A DNA stretch of 64,000 bases from Chitinophagaceae bacterium (GTDB lineage Bacteria > Bacteroidota > Bacteroidia > Chitinophagales > Chitinophagaceae), in contig JADJOC010000009.1 of NCBI GenBank assembly GCA_016713965.1, positions 1,178,001 to 1,242,000 on the forward strand, in the 5' to 3' direction. The notes beneath the pieces are model-generated. The model worked only from the letters and a program-made list of their open reading frames with translations, searched no databases and had not been told where the DNA came from. A program made the translations under genes and the position numbers. Positions 1 through 10,270 of the stretch are shown piece after piece. How positions within the stretch are numbered: the stretch's first letter is position 1; the number at the start of each line of letters is the position of its first letter.

Positions 1-1325
1 ACAAAAATCAGTTGAGTATAAAAGTTAAAGAAGCGAAGCAATTTTAAGGCCCAAAAAATAAATTCTACTTTCCATTTATTCATCATTCTTTTAAAATTCA
101 TTGCTGCAGCCGCTAATATTACATTGATTGCATCTCCAACTGTACCTTTGAGGTAATTTCTGCTCATTCTGTAATCGTGTTTTAAATGCCCTATTACAGG
201 CTCTATTGCCGCTCTGCGTTTATGTCTTTGCGTTTGGTTTGAGTAATGTCCTTATCTGGCTTTGGTGTGTGTAATGCAGTATTGTTAATCATTTTAGGGC
301 CCCGGTACCCCTGTCTAAAAAACATTTTTAGCCTCTTTGTCCATCAGCCTTTCATATTGTTCTAATACTGAGGGTAGTGTTTTGAGTCATGCAGGGATTC
401 TGTAAAATTTAATGCCCCAACAATTACGCCGGTACTTTGTGTTACTAAAAAGAGGCTTTGCTTCCAAACTCAAATTTTTATGCCCTTTGCCTTTAGTGTA
501 GCATTTTACATCGGGTTCATGAAGGCTGTAAACTTTACCGCTATCGCTTCTTTTTTGTGCTAATACTGTTTTAAACAATGATAAATCGGTTGCATACCTG
601 TTTAAACTATCGGCAGTAAGTTTGCGTTCAAGCCCCGTACTAACCTGCCTGCTATTGTTTTAATTTTTTACCAGCTTTTCTTGCTTTGCCTGCGCCGGCT
701 TTGTTTTTCTTAAAACGCTGAACAGTGCTTAGTTTTTTACCGTAAACTTATAACTCTGTCTTAGTTCCACCCTTTCTTTTAGGCCTATGGCCTGACATTT
801 TACAATTATCTTTTGTACAGCTTATCATCGGTTGGATAGGTGATATTTTTTTTCCTGTACAGTAGTATCCCCACTCAAATTATCATCATCGGCATCTTTA
901 CCATTGATACGGATACTTTCTTTAAAAATCAATTCTGACCCCGCTTCTCCAATTCGTTTTCTAAACTCTACTAACTCTGTAGGCACACAAGGTGGTTTTA
1001 CAGAAAATAATTTTTCTCCGCCAAAGTACTGATAATAGGCATTTTCCGCCCATTGCCCTACTACACTTTCATCACTTAAATTGCGAAGCTGCTTTAAAAT
1101 CAGCAACGATACCATTAAGCGGATAGGCTTGCCTGGTTTGCCCTGGGTTGCACTGTAATGTTTTTTAAAAGCTTCTTCAAACACATTCCAATCAATCCTG
1201 TTTGCCAGTATATAAAGCGGATGAGAATGATTCAACTGCTCTTCAAAACTGCTGTAAAAACCAATTTGTGCACTGTTTTTTTGCTTGGATAACATGATAC
1301 AAATTTGCAGGATTTTTAAGCTCAT
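1..1325 (-). pseudogene. IS5-family transposase, frameshifted
   Basis: The N-terminal piece (825-1325) matches the DUF772 start of IS5-family transposases, with the motif RIDWNVFEEAFKKHYSATQG, then KPIRLMVSLLILKQL, then FRKRIGEAGSELIFKESI. A middle piece at 387-578 carries SLHEPDVKCYTKGKGHK, the typical run before the second catalytic block, and the C-terminal half reads in further frames to the window edge. At least four frame changes separate the pieces. Against copy 2, most differences are homopolymer length changes, for example eight instead of seven T near 846. As written it cannot make a full transposase of about 450 residues; the family call is firm. Confidence 0.9.
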
Positions 1326-1412
1326 TTCTACTTTTCTTGCAGATTTATTTATCCATAAGTGTGTATAAATTATGAATGGTAAAGGATTGTAGGGCTTTTT
1401 GAGGAACGACTA
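1..1412 (-). mobile_element. IS5-family insertion sequence, copy 1 (left end outside the window)
   Basis: This stretch is nearly identical to 15415-16829, base for base apart from a few substitutions and several one-base changes in homopolymers. Its right terminal inverted repeat lies at 1392-1412 and ends in GAGGAACGACTA, the same end as the complete copy. Position 1 corresponds to 15415 of copy 2, so only about 35 bases, including the left inverted repeat, are missing beyond the window edge. The orientation is the same as copy 2, so the two copies form a direct pair around 1413-15379. Confidence 0.93.
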
Positions 1413-1631
1413 GTTAATTAACTAATTTTATGAACTTACCTATTACCCATCCTAAGATAAAACAAAATATTACAGCTATTCAGGCGAAAAAAATACTGGA
1501 AAAATCAGGATTAAAAATAAAATAGCAATTTCAACTGCAAAATCTGATTATTCAAAATAACTTACTACATCTAAACTTAGATTAAATTATAGCGATATGA
1601 GTTTTTAGAAGCCAACGAAATAAATGTAAAC

Positions 1632-2216
1632 TTATTTTATATCAACTATGTTAGATGGCCCTTCCTCTTCTATAACTTCTAAAAGTCTATCGGAAGATAT
1701 ACCTTCATTTTCTTCAAGATAATTTTTAATACTTGCAATACGTTTATGGGACAACTTTATTTGTTTTGGTGTTTTTCCATATGCAGTTATCTTAATTTCT
1801 GAATCAGGATGTTCCTTCATTCTAGTTGAAATACTGCTAAGCAATGCTTTTGTAGTAGAATTAAGTATAAAAGATGATGATTTGAAACTAATAGATGGCA
1901 ATTCTCCTAAATCTTCTATAATTGGAGCACCTCCCAGGCTGCCTCTTCCCCAACCTTCGTATGGTTTATGCAAAGTAATATCATATACAGTTGACTGCAT
2001 GGCAATATGATAATTTCTTACAATGGTTGTCAAGCCTTCATAGCTAAAATATAAAGTATAAGAAGTTTGCTTTGCTGAATCTATTTCAATTGTAAACTCG
2101 CCTTTTTCATTTGTAAAAAAGTCTCCAATGGTTTCCATGTACACTTTTGCATTTTGTAATGGATTACTATTTTCTTCTTTTACAGTTCCCTTTATTATTA
2201 CTTTGTCAGTCATCAA
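1632..2216 (-). CDS. Carboxypeptidase-regulatory-like plus OmpA-like domain protein
   Basis: Residues 5-85 look like a CarboxypepD_reg-like beta-sandwich (IKGTVKEENSNPLQNAKVYM, then a glycine-containing FTNEKGEFTIEID turn). Residues 105-190 resemble an OmpA/MotB peptidoglycan-binding domain, with an ITAYGKT strand, the LSHKRIASIKNYL helix and GISSDRL. There is no signal peptide at this start. The start codon overlaps the stop of the upstream gene (2213-2599) by four bases. In related Bacteroidota proteins a CxxC N-terminal domain and a membrane segment, as encoded by that upstream gene, precede a CarboxypepD_reg domain in one chain, so the two reading frames may be one protein cut by a frameshift. 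Function beyond envelope association is not known. Confidence 0.6.
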   Translation of the reverse strand: MMTDKVIIKGTVKEENSNPLQNAKVYMETIGDFFTNEKGEFTIEIDSAKQTSYTLYFSYEGLTTIVRNYHIAMQSTVYDITLHKPYEGWGRGSLGGAPIIEDLGELPSISFKSSSFILNSTTKALLSSISTRMKEHPDSEIKITAYGKTPKQIKLSHKRIASIKNYLEENEGISSDRLLEVIEEEGPSNIVDIK

Positions 2217-2599
2217 GCCGGAGGTATCTTTTCTTTCTTGTGTTGGTGCATATGAAGTAGCTGCTCGGTATTCTTTGACAAGGACAATACAGATGAAGCT
2301 TTAAGACTAAAAATAGTAATTAGGGTAGCAGCTATTTTGTTTATTTTATTAAAAATAGCAGGTTTTTTATGCTTAGGTAGAATTTCTCTTCCCAATTGTT
2401 CTTTATGAAATCTACCACATGGAATTACCGGAGATTGTTTCATAAACCGAAACAACTCATCATCATTCATTTGGGTAAAATCATGAATTACATGTTTGCA
2501 TTTATCACAAAACCTGGTATTGTTAACCTGTGGCATACCTGCCCAGTTTTGTGTACAAGGGCTAGGAACAGATATTTTTATGGGTGTTGCTTTTCTCAT
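2213..2599 (-). CDS. Bacteroidota CxxC-domain membrane protein (N-terminal part)
   Basis: The N-terminus carries a pattern common in Chitinophagaceae proteins: PCTQNWAGMPQ, then RFCDKCKHVIHDFTQM, then the helix DDELFRFM and PCGRFHKEQLGR. The cysteines (C15, C31, C34, C61) suggest a small metal-binding fold facing the cytoplasm. A hydrophobic segment near residues 86-106 would be a membrane anchor. In many relatives the anchor is followed by a CarboxypepD_reg domain, which here is the next gene in a different frame, with a four-base stop/start overlap. It is either a translationally coupled pair or one frameshifted gene. The role of this domain is unknown. Confidence 0.6.
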   Translation of the reverse strand: MRKATPIKISVPSPCTQNWAGMPQVNNTRFCDKCKHVIHDFTQMNDDELFRFMKQSPVIPCGRFHKEQLGREILPKHKKPAIFNKINKIAATLITIFSLKASSVLSLSKNTEQLLHMHQHKKEKIPPA

Positions 2600-2691
2600 T
2601 TTTCAATTAAGGTTTACTATTTGTCCATTTTCTAATTCACTTAGCAAGCATTTAGCCAATTTCTTCACAGATAATTTATCCATGATAAAAT

Positions 2692-3153
2692 CTATTCTAT
2701 TGCAATTACATTTCCATATTTGCTTATAAGGTCTTTCGCCAGCTTTATATCCCACAAAGGAATAATCCCTTCTTTTGTAGTAATCATTTTCTTGAATCTA
2801 AATGCTTCGAGTTGCCGGGGGCCATTTTCTGTTACTAATTGTTCTGTGAAGTTTTGTAAAGCTATAATAAAATCTACATGCCTATCTTTTATGGTATCAA
2901 TTATTTGTTTCTGAAATACACTATCTGTTAATAATGCATACTCCATAAAGATTACCTTGCAATCTTTTTTATTAAAACTTTTATTTAAGTTCTTTTTAAA
3001 ATCATCAATATCATTATTCGCTATTGAGCCTTTTTTATAGATGAATAGGAAGTTCTTATAAGAAGAATCAAAAAGTAAAGGATGATTCTTCGCAAAAGCA
3101 TTGTTTGCAAAAAAGCTTAGGTTTATAATAAGAATCCATATTATATTTCTCAT
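2692..3153 (-). CDS. Secreted hypothetical protein
   Basis: A 153-residue protein that begins with a clear signal peptide (MRNIIWILIINLSFFANNAFA, cleavage after AFA). The mature part of about 130 residues is lysine- and isoleucine-rich, mixed alpha/beta, with one cysteine (DCKVIFMEYALL). I recognise no family. Its pattern of a short strand, an FIYKKG loop, repeated helices and a closing strand resembles small DUF4174-like thioredoxin-fold proteins, but no CxxC is present and I do not assign it. It lies in the cargo between the two IS5 copies, among toxin and immunity genes on the same strand. Confidence 0.5.
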   Translation of the reverse strand: MRNIIWILIINLSFFANNAFAKNHPLLFDSSYKNFLFIYKKGSIANNDIDDFKKNLNKSFNKKDCKVIFMEYALLTDSVFQKQIIDTIKDRHVDFIIALQNFTEQLVTENGPRQLEAFRFKKMITTKEGIIPLWDIKLAKDLISKYGNVIAIE

Positions 3154-3272
3154 ATAAATACTATTAAATTATTCATATTGCCTGTTAAACTTATAAAGGT
3201 GCCTAATTAAAAGCAGCAATGTCAATTGGCCTTTGTTGGTAATTGTTAAATATTAATTACTATAGATTTAAT

Positions 3273-3599
3273 TTATGAATCTTTTAATCTGTATTCTAAT
3301 AATCGCTTGGCTATTTCCAAATTTGTATATCCCTTATTCTTTAAATCTAAATCAGATTCAATAAGTTCTATAGCATAATCTATTGGAAATAACTGAACAT
3401 ATTGTAAACCATTTTTCACAAATTTAAGATCGTCTTCTGTTTCTTCTATTTTAAAAAAAGCTATATTAGATTCTAAACTTAATTCATTTTGCATATAGAT
3501 TAATAATGCTTCTGATTCTGTATTTAATTTCCTTTGCTGATATAAGTTTTCCATTTTCCCAGGTTCTATCAAGTATTCGATTAAATCAATCAATTTCAT
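3273..3599 (-). CDS. Putative immunity protein for the WHH-type toxin remnant
   Basis: A 108-residue acidic protein starting MKLIDLIEYLIEP. A longer reading from a TTG at 3626 is possible, but its first nine codons overlap the end of the toxin remnant in another frame, so I prefer the ATG at 3597-3599. It is helical, rich in Glu and Leu, without signal peptide or membrane segment, and I know no family name for it. The argument for immunity is position: it starts seven bases after the stop codon of a WHH-nuclease toxin tip (3607-3810) on the same strand, the usual toxin-then-immunity order in polymorphic toxin loci. Confidence 0.45.
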   Translation of the reverse strand: MKLIDLIEYLIEPGKMENLYQQRKLNTESEALLIYMQNELSLESNIAFFKIEETEDDLKFVKNGLQYVQLFPIDYAIELIESDLDLKNKGYTNLEIAKRLLEYRLKDS

Positions 3600-3606
3600 A
3601 TTTAAA

Positions 3607-3810
3607 TTATTTATTGTTTTGCCCAAATTGACATTCTCCTAGACCTCTTGGGTGCATTGTATTCCAAAATATACTACCTGTAGTGTGCTGTGCTTTGGAA
3701 CTAATTGCATAATACCTGTATTTATATCATGATGCCAAACCCAATCAGTAGGAGATTTTTCTAGAATTGTTTTCGCAGATGGTCTAAAATAATTAAATAA
3801 ATCTGAGTTA
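3607..3810 (-). pseudogene. Remnant of a WHH-type HNH nuclease toxin C-terminus
   Basis: Translating the minus strand gives SPTDWVWHHDINTGIMQLVP and then, after a one-base frame change near 3680, IFWNTMHPRGLGECQFGQ and a stop at 3607. The DWVWHH motif followed by GIMQLVP and a closing TMHPRG is the hallmark of the WHH subgroup of HNH/EndoVII toxin domains found at the tips of RHS and other polymorphic toxins. Nothing upstream supplies an N-terminal carrier, because the reading frame is closed by a stop next to the TonB-like gene. It is therefore an orphan toxin tip, plausibly displaced when a new tip was acquired, with its immunity gene kept right behind it. Confidence 0.6.
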
Positions 3811-4245
3811 ATCTACAAATAAAATAGGCAGACTTATTGCTATTGGAACAGGACGCCCGTTTTGCAATCCTGGTGACCAGTTCGGCATTTGTTTAATCAT
3901 TTCCATAATTTCTGTATTGTAATTATCATTAATTCCTTTTTCAATTTCTGCAAATCTTATCTTACCTATCGTATCAATAAATATATATACTGTAGCCAAT
4001 TTATTTGAAAGGGTAGAAAACTTATTATTTGGCATTTTTAAATTATCAGCTATAAATTTATAATATCCACTAATTCCACCAGGAAATTTAGGCGGTTCCT
4101 CAACAGCATAAAACATCGGCTGGCGTTTAAATGAACTGTCTCCCCAAGTTTGACTTTTTGCTTTAATTGAAAAATTTAGTATTAATAATGTTATGGTAAT
4201 AATATATTTCATAATAAACATTTTAATTATTATTTTTTGCAACAA
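3808..4245 (-). CDS. TonB C-terminal domain protein (periplasmic)
   Basis: After a signal peptide (best start at the third Met, MKYIITITLLILNF, cleaved after a KSQ-like site) the protein shows the TonB-C pattern: PPKFPGGISGYYKFIADNL, then VYIFIDTIGKIRFAEIEKGI, then MIKQMPNWSPGLQNGRPVPI and a last strand LPILFV. It lacks the transmembrane anchor plus proline-rich linker of a real energy transducer, so it belongs to the many short periplasmic TonB-C-like proteins of Bacteroidota, whose roles are mostly unknown. It sits between the RHS immunity gene and the WHH toxin remnant, and its stop overlaps the start of that remnant. Confidence 0.75.
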   Translation of the reverse strand: MLQKIIIKMFIMKYIITITLLILNFSIKAKSQTWGDSSFKRQPMFYAVEEPPKFPGGISGYYKFIADNLKMPNNKFSTLSNKLATVYIFIDTIGKIRFAEIEKGINDNYNTEIMEMIKQMPNWSPGLQNGRPVPIAISLPILFVD

Positions 4246-4373
4246 GGTTTTGACTTTTATTCAACATCGCTGTGTCATTAACTTGTACTTTATATTTTTA
4301 ATGAACATTGACGCAACTAGTTTCCCATATTTCAAATAAATTCTTTAAAGCTAATTGTTACCGACACAAATAG

Positions 4374-4851
4374 TTATGCCCCACCATTTTTGATTATATA
4401 CTCACTAAGAAGCGTTTCGATATCTTCATCAATAATATTTTCATATTTGCTATCTAGGTCATCCAGTGGCTCAAATAAATTATCATTTTTAAATAAATTA
4501 TCTATTTCAAAATTTAATAAATTTTTCTCTAAATATTTCAATACTATATTGTTCTGAATTAACCAACAAAAGAGCTTTTTGTATTATATATGCCTTTTTT
4601 TTAGCTCCGATTTTAAATAAGGCTTCTATTGTCTCCTCTGCAAATTGACCATATCCATTTACAAAGTATTGATGAATTCCTCCATTAAATATTTGATTAT
4701 CTAATATTACAATTAAATAGGTTATCTGTAATAGAATAGGGAGATTAATGATATAATTGTACAATTTAGAATCTGCTTTATCATACCATTCTTTTTTAAT
4801 ACCTCGAACTGCTTCAATATATTTCTTTTCAATTATTTCTTTATTACTCAT
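4374..4851 (-). CDS. DUF4375 (DMP19-like) immunity protein, frameshifted near its C-terminus
   Basis: The first 114 residues show the DUF4375 core: ITYLIVILDNQIFNGGIHQY, FVNGYGQFAEETIEALFKIGA and AYIIQKALLLV. The frame then ends early at 4507, but a shift of one base in the A-run at 4522-4526 restores EKNLLNFEIDNLFKNDNLFE and a D/E-rich tail to a stop at 4374. DUF4375 proteins are common immunity proteins next to polymorphic toxins. The gene begins four bases after the stop of the RHS toxin on the same strand, which fits neutralisation of that toxin. The broken end is probably a sequencing slip in the homopolymer. Confidence 0.75.
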
Positions 4852-4855
4852 ATTG

Positions 4856-7800
4856 TTATTTTATAAATGCTTCTGGATACATTGTTTTATTCATTTGGAT
4901 CAATTTCTGCAAAGAATTATTTGGAATATTTTGATGTACCCGTCTTAATTCAAATATATCTCTTGCTAAAACTTGCCTTGCATTTGTAAATCCATTCATA
5001 TTTCTTGACAAAACCTTAAAGCCTAAACTATGTCCTAATTTTGGAACCAAAATAGCAGGAGCTATATTTTTATTATACCCCGTAATGAATTTAGACATCA
5101 ATGCTTTTTGCCCAACGTGATGTGCTTCTAAGCCAGCCTCCACTCCTCTCATTTTATTATATGCCCCAACTTCAAAAATTCTACTTCCCCCCTTTGTAAC
5201 CTTTAAAAAACTTGCAGGGGCAGCAAACCCAACATCCACTGTACCCCCAACAGGAACCTGTGAATCATGAATATAACCTTTATCATCGATAAGACTGCGT
5301 GGCGGATATTTCTTGCCATTAACCATCATTTCTTCACTCGTAGACCGATAGCCATTCCACAAACTCCAGGCACGGCTTTGCGGAAAATCTATCTGCCCAT
5401 TAGCATGATCTAATTTTGAATACTCCTCTAAAATCCTTGCTCGCTCTATATTTAAATAAGTATTATCTGGATGACATTTATAATTACCATTTTGTACAAT
5501 CGAAACAGCTCCGCTATTAATTGATTGTGCTGTATTTAAATAATTCTTTCTTGATTCTCCGATTGCGCCAGCCTGTTTTTCTGATAGTTCATCACCTCCA
5601 ATATTATAATAAGTTTCATTTGTATAGTTGTTAAAATCTGTGGCATCATGATTGCCATAATCCTGATAAAGTGAAAGAGTTCCATTTTCGTTCAGTCTTG
5701 CAAACCAGTCATCTGGTTCAGTAGATCCCCCATCCGGATCCACGCTATTCACCGGGTCATTGCCCATCCCCACATACCCACTAGCATATTCGTCATAAGG
5801 ATCTATTTGTATCCATCTGCCTATTTGTGGATCAAAATTACGCAGGTCAAATTCATTATAGCCCGTTTCTGTGTCCTGCTCTGCATAATCTCCCTGGTAA
5901 TTGTATTTGTTTAAAGGTTTTAAAGCTGCTTTTGCACTGATGCCATCTATCTTCAACCCATAAGGATAATAGGCATTGTCTTCCAATATCGGGCTGCGTT
6001 TGTGTACTACCGTAAAGTCATCAAAATATACCGGGGTGCTTACACTCTGGTTGCTTAAGTACATATACACATAACCATTCTTTGTTGCTGGTTTGTTCAA
6101 CACTAAACTTCCTGTCTTTATGGTATTAGGTGCTGTTTCTGCTATCATTACGGCTCCACTGCTTTCTGCTACATAATTAAACTGCTCATCAAAAAACAAT
6201 ATACTTAAATATGCTTTGGGCGTGGTGTTTTGTACTGGTGCTGGCTGTGTATTGATAAAATTATTCAACGGACTGTTGCCTGCCGTGTAATTCGTATTTA
6301 ATGCAGCGCTGTTGTCTTTTATGCCTGCGCTGGCTGTTCCACCTGAACTTATGGCACTGATAAAGCTTGTAACAATATTATTTAAAATGCTTCCATTGTT
6401 GGGTACTGCTCCTGTATTTTTATAATAATATTTGGCTGTTCCTGTTAGCTGATCTCCTGCCATTACTTTTAAAAAGGTATTTGGCCCTACTGCCATTGGC
6501 TTGCCATTGCCATTAGGTGCAGTTTTTAGCTGGCTGATCTTTAAGGATAAGTTTTCATTCCAGCTCGTGGTATTGGTATTTACCCTTGTATTGGCTACTT
6601 CATTAGCTGGTGCAGGTTGTCCAAACAGTTGTTCTTCTTCGAGCTTGATGTTTGCATTGGCATCTTCCATGCTGCATTTTAACTGCTGCAAATGGCCTTC
6701 TTCTGTCAGTACCATTCTTGTATTGCTCAAATTATCTTTGATAAAGTAATCCCATACACCCCATTTGGTTCCTGTTATCAATACATTGCCTTGCGTTTGT
6801 AAATAGTTTACAGCATTGCTGGGCGGGTTAAAGGCTGCTACCGGCTGCATGATCCTTAGCCTGCCTTCTTCATGTACAATAAATTGCAGCTCATTTTCTT
6901 CATACACAAATCCATTTACATAATAAGTAGTTTTGGCTGGCGGTGGATTATTGATGAGTGAGGTAACCTTCTTTGCCAGCTTAGCTCCTGTAGCATCATA
7001 AATGTATTCCGTTTTACTTTTGCCTTTGATCGTAATTTGTTCAGGAAGATCTAAAAAGTTGCTGGCGATGCCTGACGCAGGATTAATATCTGTAAGGTTA
7101 GCCGTGTTAGCAATAATGCTTTTGTTTTTATCATATTTTAAATTTCCATTTAAATCATAATCGTAATCAATGCCATTGGCAGGGACATAATCTTTAAAGT
7201 CCCCTAGCTTCCCGTTTGGCTTGATCGCCGTTAAAAGCTAAATCGCTGACTGCTTTTAATTTATTGCTGTTATCATAATACTGGTATTGCAGGTTATCTA
7301 TTAAAACTCCGCCGGCAGTGCCGGGCTTGATTCCGGTATGCTTTCAAACCTTTGATATTGCCGTTTTCATCATAGCTGGTAACAGATGAACTCAAATCCA
7401 CTTTTGTAGCCAACCATGCTGCATTGAGTGTTTCTTTTTGTAAGAACGTAGCTCCTGTAAAGCGATTGATATTATCATACGTATAATTGTATTTTCTAGC
7501 AGTGTTATCACCCTGGCTGCGCCAGATGACTCCAGTAATGCTTCCATTCCATTGAGGGGCAGTAAAACTGTTATCGCCATTTTCATAACCCAAATACATC
7601 CCAAATCGTCTGCTAAATTGTGGTGTCATGGGGTTACCCGGGTCAGCATTGGCTAGGGCATAATCTTTGTTAATGCCCGTCAGCCAGCCTTGAATATTAT
7701 AGGCGTAATCCATCGTTTCCAAAGGCTTGTTGGCATCAGCAGGATCAGCGCCTACTTTTTTGGTTCGTACTCTTCCTAATTCATCTAATGCTGCTTCACT

Positions 7801-10229
7801 TAACTTTTTATACTTGGCAAGGGTGGTAACATCGGCATTAGCCAGGGTAAATAGCTTTTTTAACTGTACAGGTCTTCCGAGTATATCATATTCATTTTTG
7901 GTTACTGTCAGCATATTATTAAATACACTCCCTGTTGCACCATGCTTTATCCGTGTGCTTAAAACCTTACCTGCAAAATCATACTGCATGGCGGTAAAGT
8001 CTGTGGCGGTTTTAATATTATCCGATTGTGTTTGTATCGTTCTTCCATCTTCATCGTAATAAACAGTCGTATTCAAAAAGCTGTCATCAGTAACAATATC
8101 ATTATCATATTTATCATTCAATACCCTTACTTTAGAAGTAGTAACATTTCCTTTTATCCTTATAGATTTTGCAGGCGTTTGCACATAAGGGTTAGTTGTA
8201 GGTGCAAAATCGTTATTGGTTATTGTTACATAAGCTTTACTGGAAGCAACATATTCATCGTAATAACTAACGGTATTGGTTACACTATTAGTACAGGTTC
8301 CACAATAAAAAGTATTGCTGGCTGTAACTTTTCCAGCTACAGGATTATAAGCCGTGATTGTTTCCCAGGCTCCTGTGTACACTTCTACTTGCTTATTCTG
8401 AGGATTGGCACTCAACTGGTCTGCCATTGTTTGCAGGGCAACCCGGTTACGGGTGTCATTGATCAGCCCTGTTACCAAAGCCCTGTCATTTTCATCATAC
8501 AAAGAAAAAGACCATTGATTGGGTTTGGAAGGTACCTGGCTTACCCTGTTGCGCTGGTTTTCATCTTGCGATAATACCAACCGGTCACGGTTGTCATACA
8601 CCATCCACACTTCTCCTCCATCGGGTGAATGCTTGATCGTTACCCTTCCTTTTTTATCATACTCCTGGTAAAAGCACAAACCTTTTTTTATGGCATCGGT
8701 AATTATCCAGCTATTGGCCAAATTCATCTGGGCTACGGCTTTTGGAGTAATGGTATACCTGAGCCTGTTAAAATCATCATATACAAAATAGGTACACAAC
8801 CATCCTTTGTGCCCGTTCATGTCAATATCTATTCCTTCTTTTTCCTGTACTTTTTTTAAGATGGTATTGCCGGATAAATCCGTATACTCTATAATTAATT
8901 TATCCTTTTCATCCCTGGTAATATTTTTAAACAGTTTTCCATCTGCATAGATATCATTTACCCCGGACACTGGTACGCTGCCTGTGGTATAACCAATATT
9001 CCAGATGCGGACTTTCTCTATGGCTTTATTAATATCATAATCGTTTGTTATGCCTTTGTATGCAGGATTGGTGTTCCACTTTGAACCGGGCAGCTTTACA
9101 TTAATAATCCTGTTTAACGGAGAGCCATCAAAGGTTGTAGTAGAATAGGTGTACACATTATTTACAGGTTCACCATATTTTGTATTGATAAAGCTTTTTT
9201 GTTCTGTAGCAGCATTGGTTTTAAATAATCCTAAATTGGTAGTTGTAGCATAAGGCAGAAAAGATTTAGGCGCTCTTCCTAAACTGTCATACTCAATATG
9301 GGTAACGATATCCTGGTAATTGTTGATATTGTTAGGATCGAGTGGAGGAGTTGCCTGTTTTAAGCTGCCTTGTTTGATCACTTTTTGTGTAGGTCTGCCA
9401 AATCCATCTAAATAAGTAGTGCTTTGTATTTTACTGCCAGTAGGTAGATTGTCTGCCTGTTCCCAACTGGTAATTCCAGGAATTAAAATATCATTAATTC
9501 TTACATAATTATAATCAGGCTCAGTGAAGGGTGATTGATAATTAATAACTAGTTCATTAGAGTAAGTAATCTCAATTCCACATTGTACTTTTCTTCTGAA
9601 AATAGTTTTGTCTGTATAATTAAAAGGGTTGGCTGGAAAATGTTTACCATTACCCAATACCTGCCAGGTTCCATTCCCAACACCATATTCCCGTATGTAT
9701 ATGTATGTACCGTTGCAGATTCCACCGGAAGCATTTCCAGCATCAATCACAGGAGTATGCTGGGCATTAAAATAATTGATGTTTGCCCATAAATAACCTC
9801 CTGTAAGTGGCGGTGGTCCTATGGTTACATTTATTGAACCTGACTGTACTCCATAATCCTGGTAAACACCAAAACTGCCAATAGGCCCGGCTCCCCATTT
9901 TACATTAACACTATATCCTTGAATATTTTTATCTCCGTCTTCAGGAATATAATTGTCCGGTTCAGGAGCATAGCTTCAACAGCAGGAGGTTCTCCTTTAA
10001 GGGCAGGGACTGGAATGGGGTCTCCTACATAAATCGGGATAATGCTGGAAAAGCCTCCTCCACTGATATTCCATTTTACAGAAGAATTAGGGCTAAAAGG
10101 CGTTTTAAATGAAACTATATAATTTTCAAATGCATTAGGCTGCACTTGTGTTGCTCCATTAATATAGGCTTGTGAAAAACAAACAAATGAAGCCAGTATG
10201 GTTAAAATGGTAAAAGTATTTTTTTTCAT
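4856..10229 (-). CDS. RHS/YD-repeat polymorphic toxin with DUF6443 domain and HNH-like C-terminal tip (frameshifted)
   Basis: One gene of about 1790 codons read in three main pieces (9900-10229, 7294-9750, 4856-6907). Frame breaks lie at about 9969 (a lost G), 7335 (an extra G) and 7225; the in-between frames are open and continue the protein. Order: signal peptide (ending CFSQA), surface-type repeats, a DUF6443 segment (STTYLDGFGRPTQKVI, then IEYDSLGR), YD repeats, and the RHS core (GYNEFDLRNFDPQIGRWIQI, then YVGMGNDPVNSVDPDG). Past the core lies a variable tip of ~290 residues ending in LEAHHVGQKALMSKF, LGHSLGFKV and ARDIFELR, a pattern I read as an HNH/EndoVII-like nuclease. RHS shells enclose such tips until release. 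The DUF4375 gene behind it is the likely immunity partner. Confidence 0.85.
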
Positions 10230-10270
10230 AAATGTGTTATAATAATTAGTCAGGTGTTTTCAAATATGGG

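Noticed and set aside
387..1325. Programmed frameshifting in the IS5 transposase, since both copies are split.
   Set aside because: The breaks are not at the same places in the two copies, there are several per copy and most sit at homopolymer length differences. A single slippery site would be expected for a programmed event.
1430..1525. A 31-codon plus-strand frame (MNLPITHPKIKQNITAIQAK...) just outside IS5 copy 1.
   Set aside because: It resembles the start of a small Bacteroidota protein type, but it is short, ends early and has no supporting neighbours. I consider it a possible fragment, not a gene.
8026..8574. A 182-residue plus-strand frame inside the RHS gene.
   Set aside because: It lies opposite the YD repeats and is rich in Ile, Tyr and Cys, as expected from the antisense of such coding sequence. 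There is no start signal or family.
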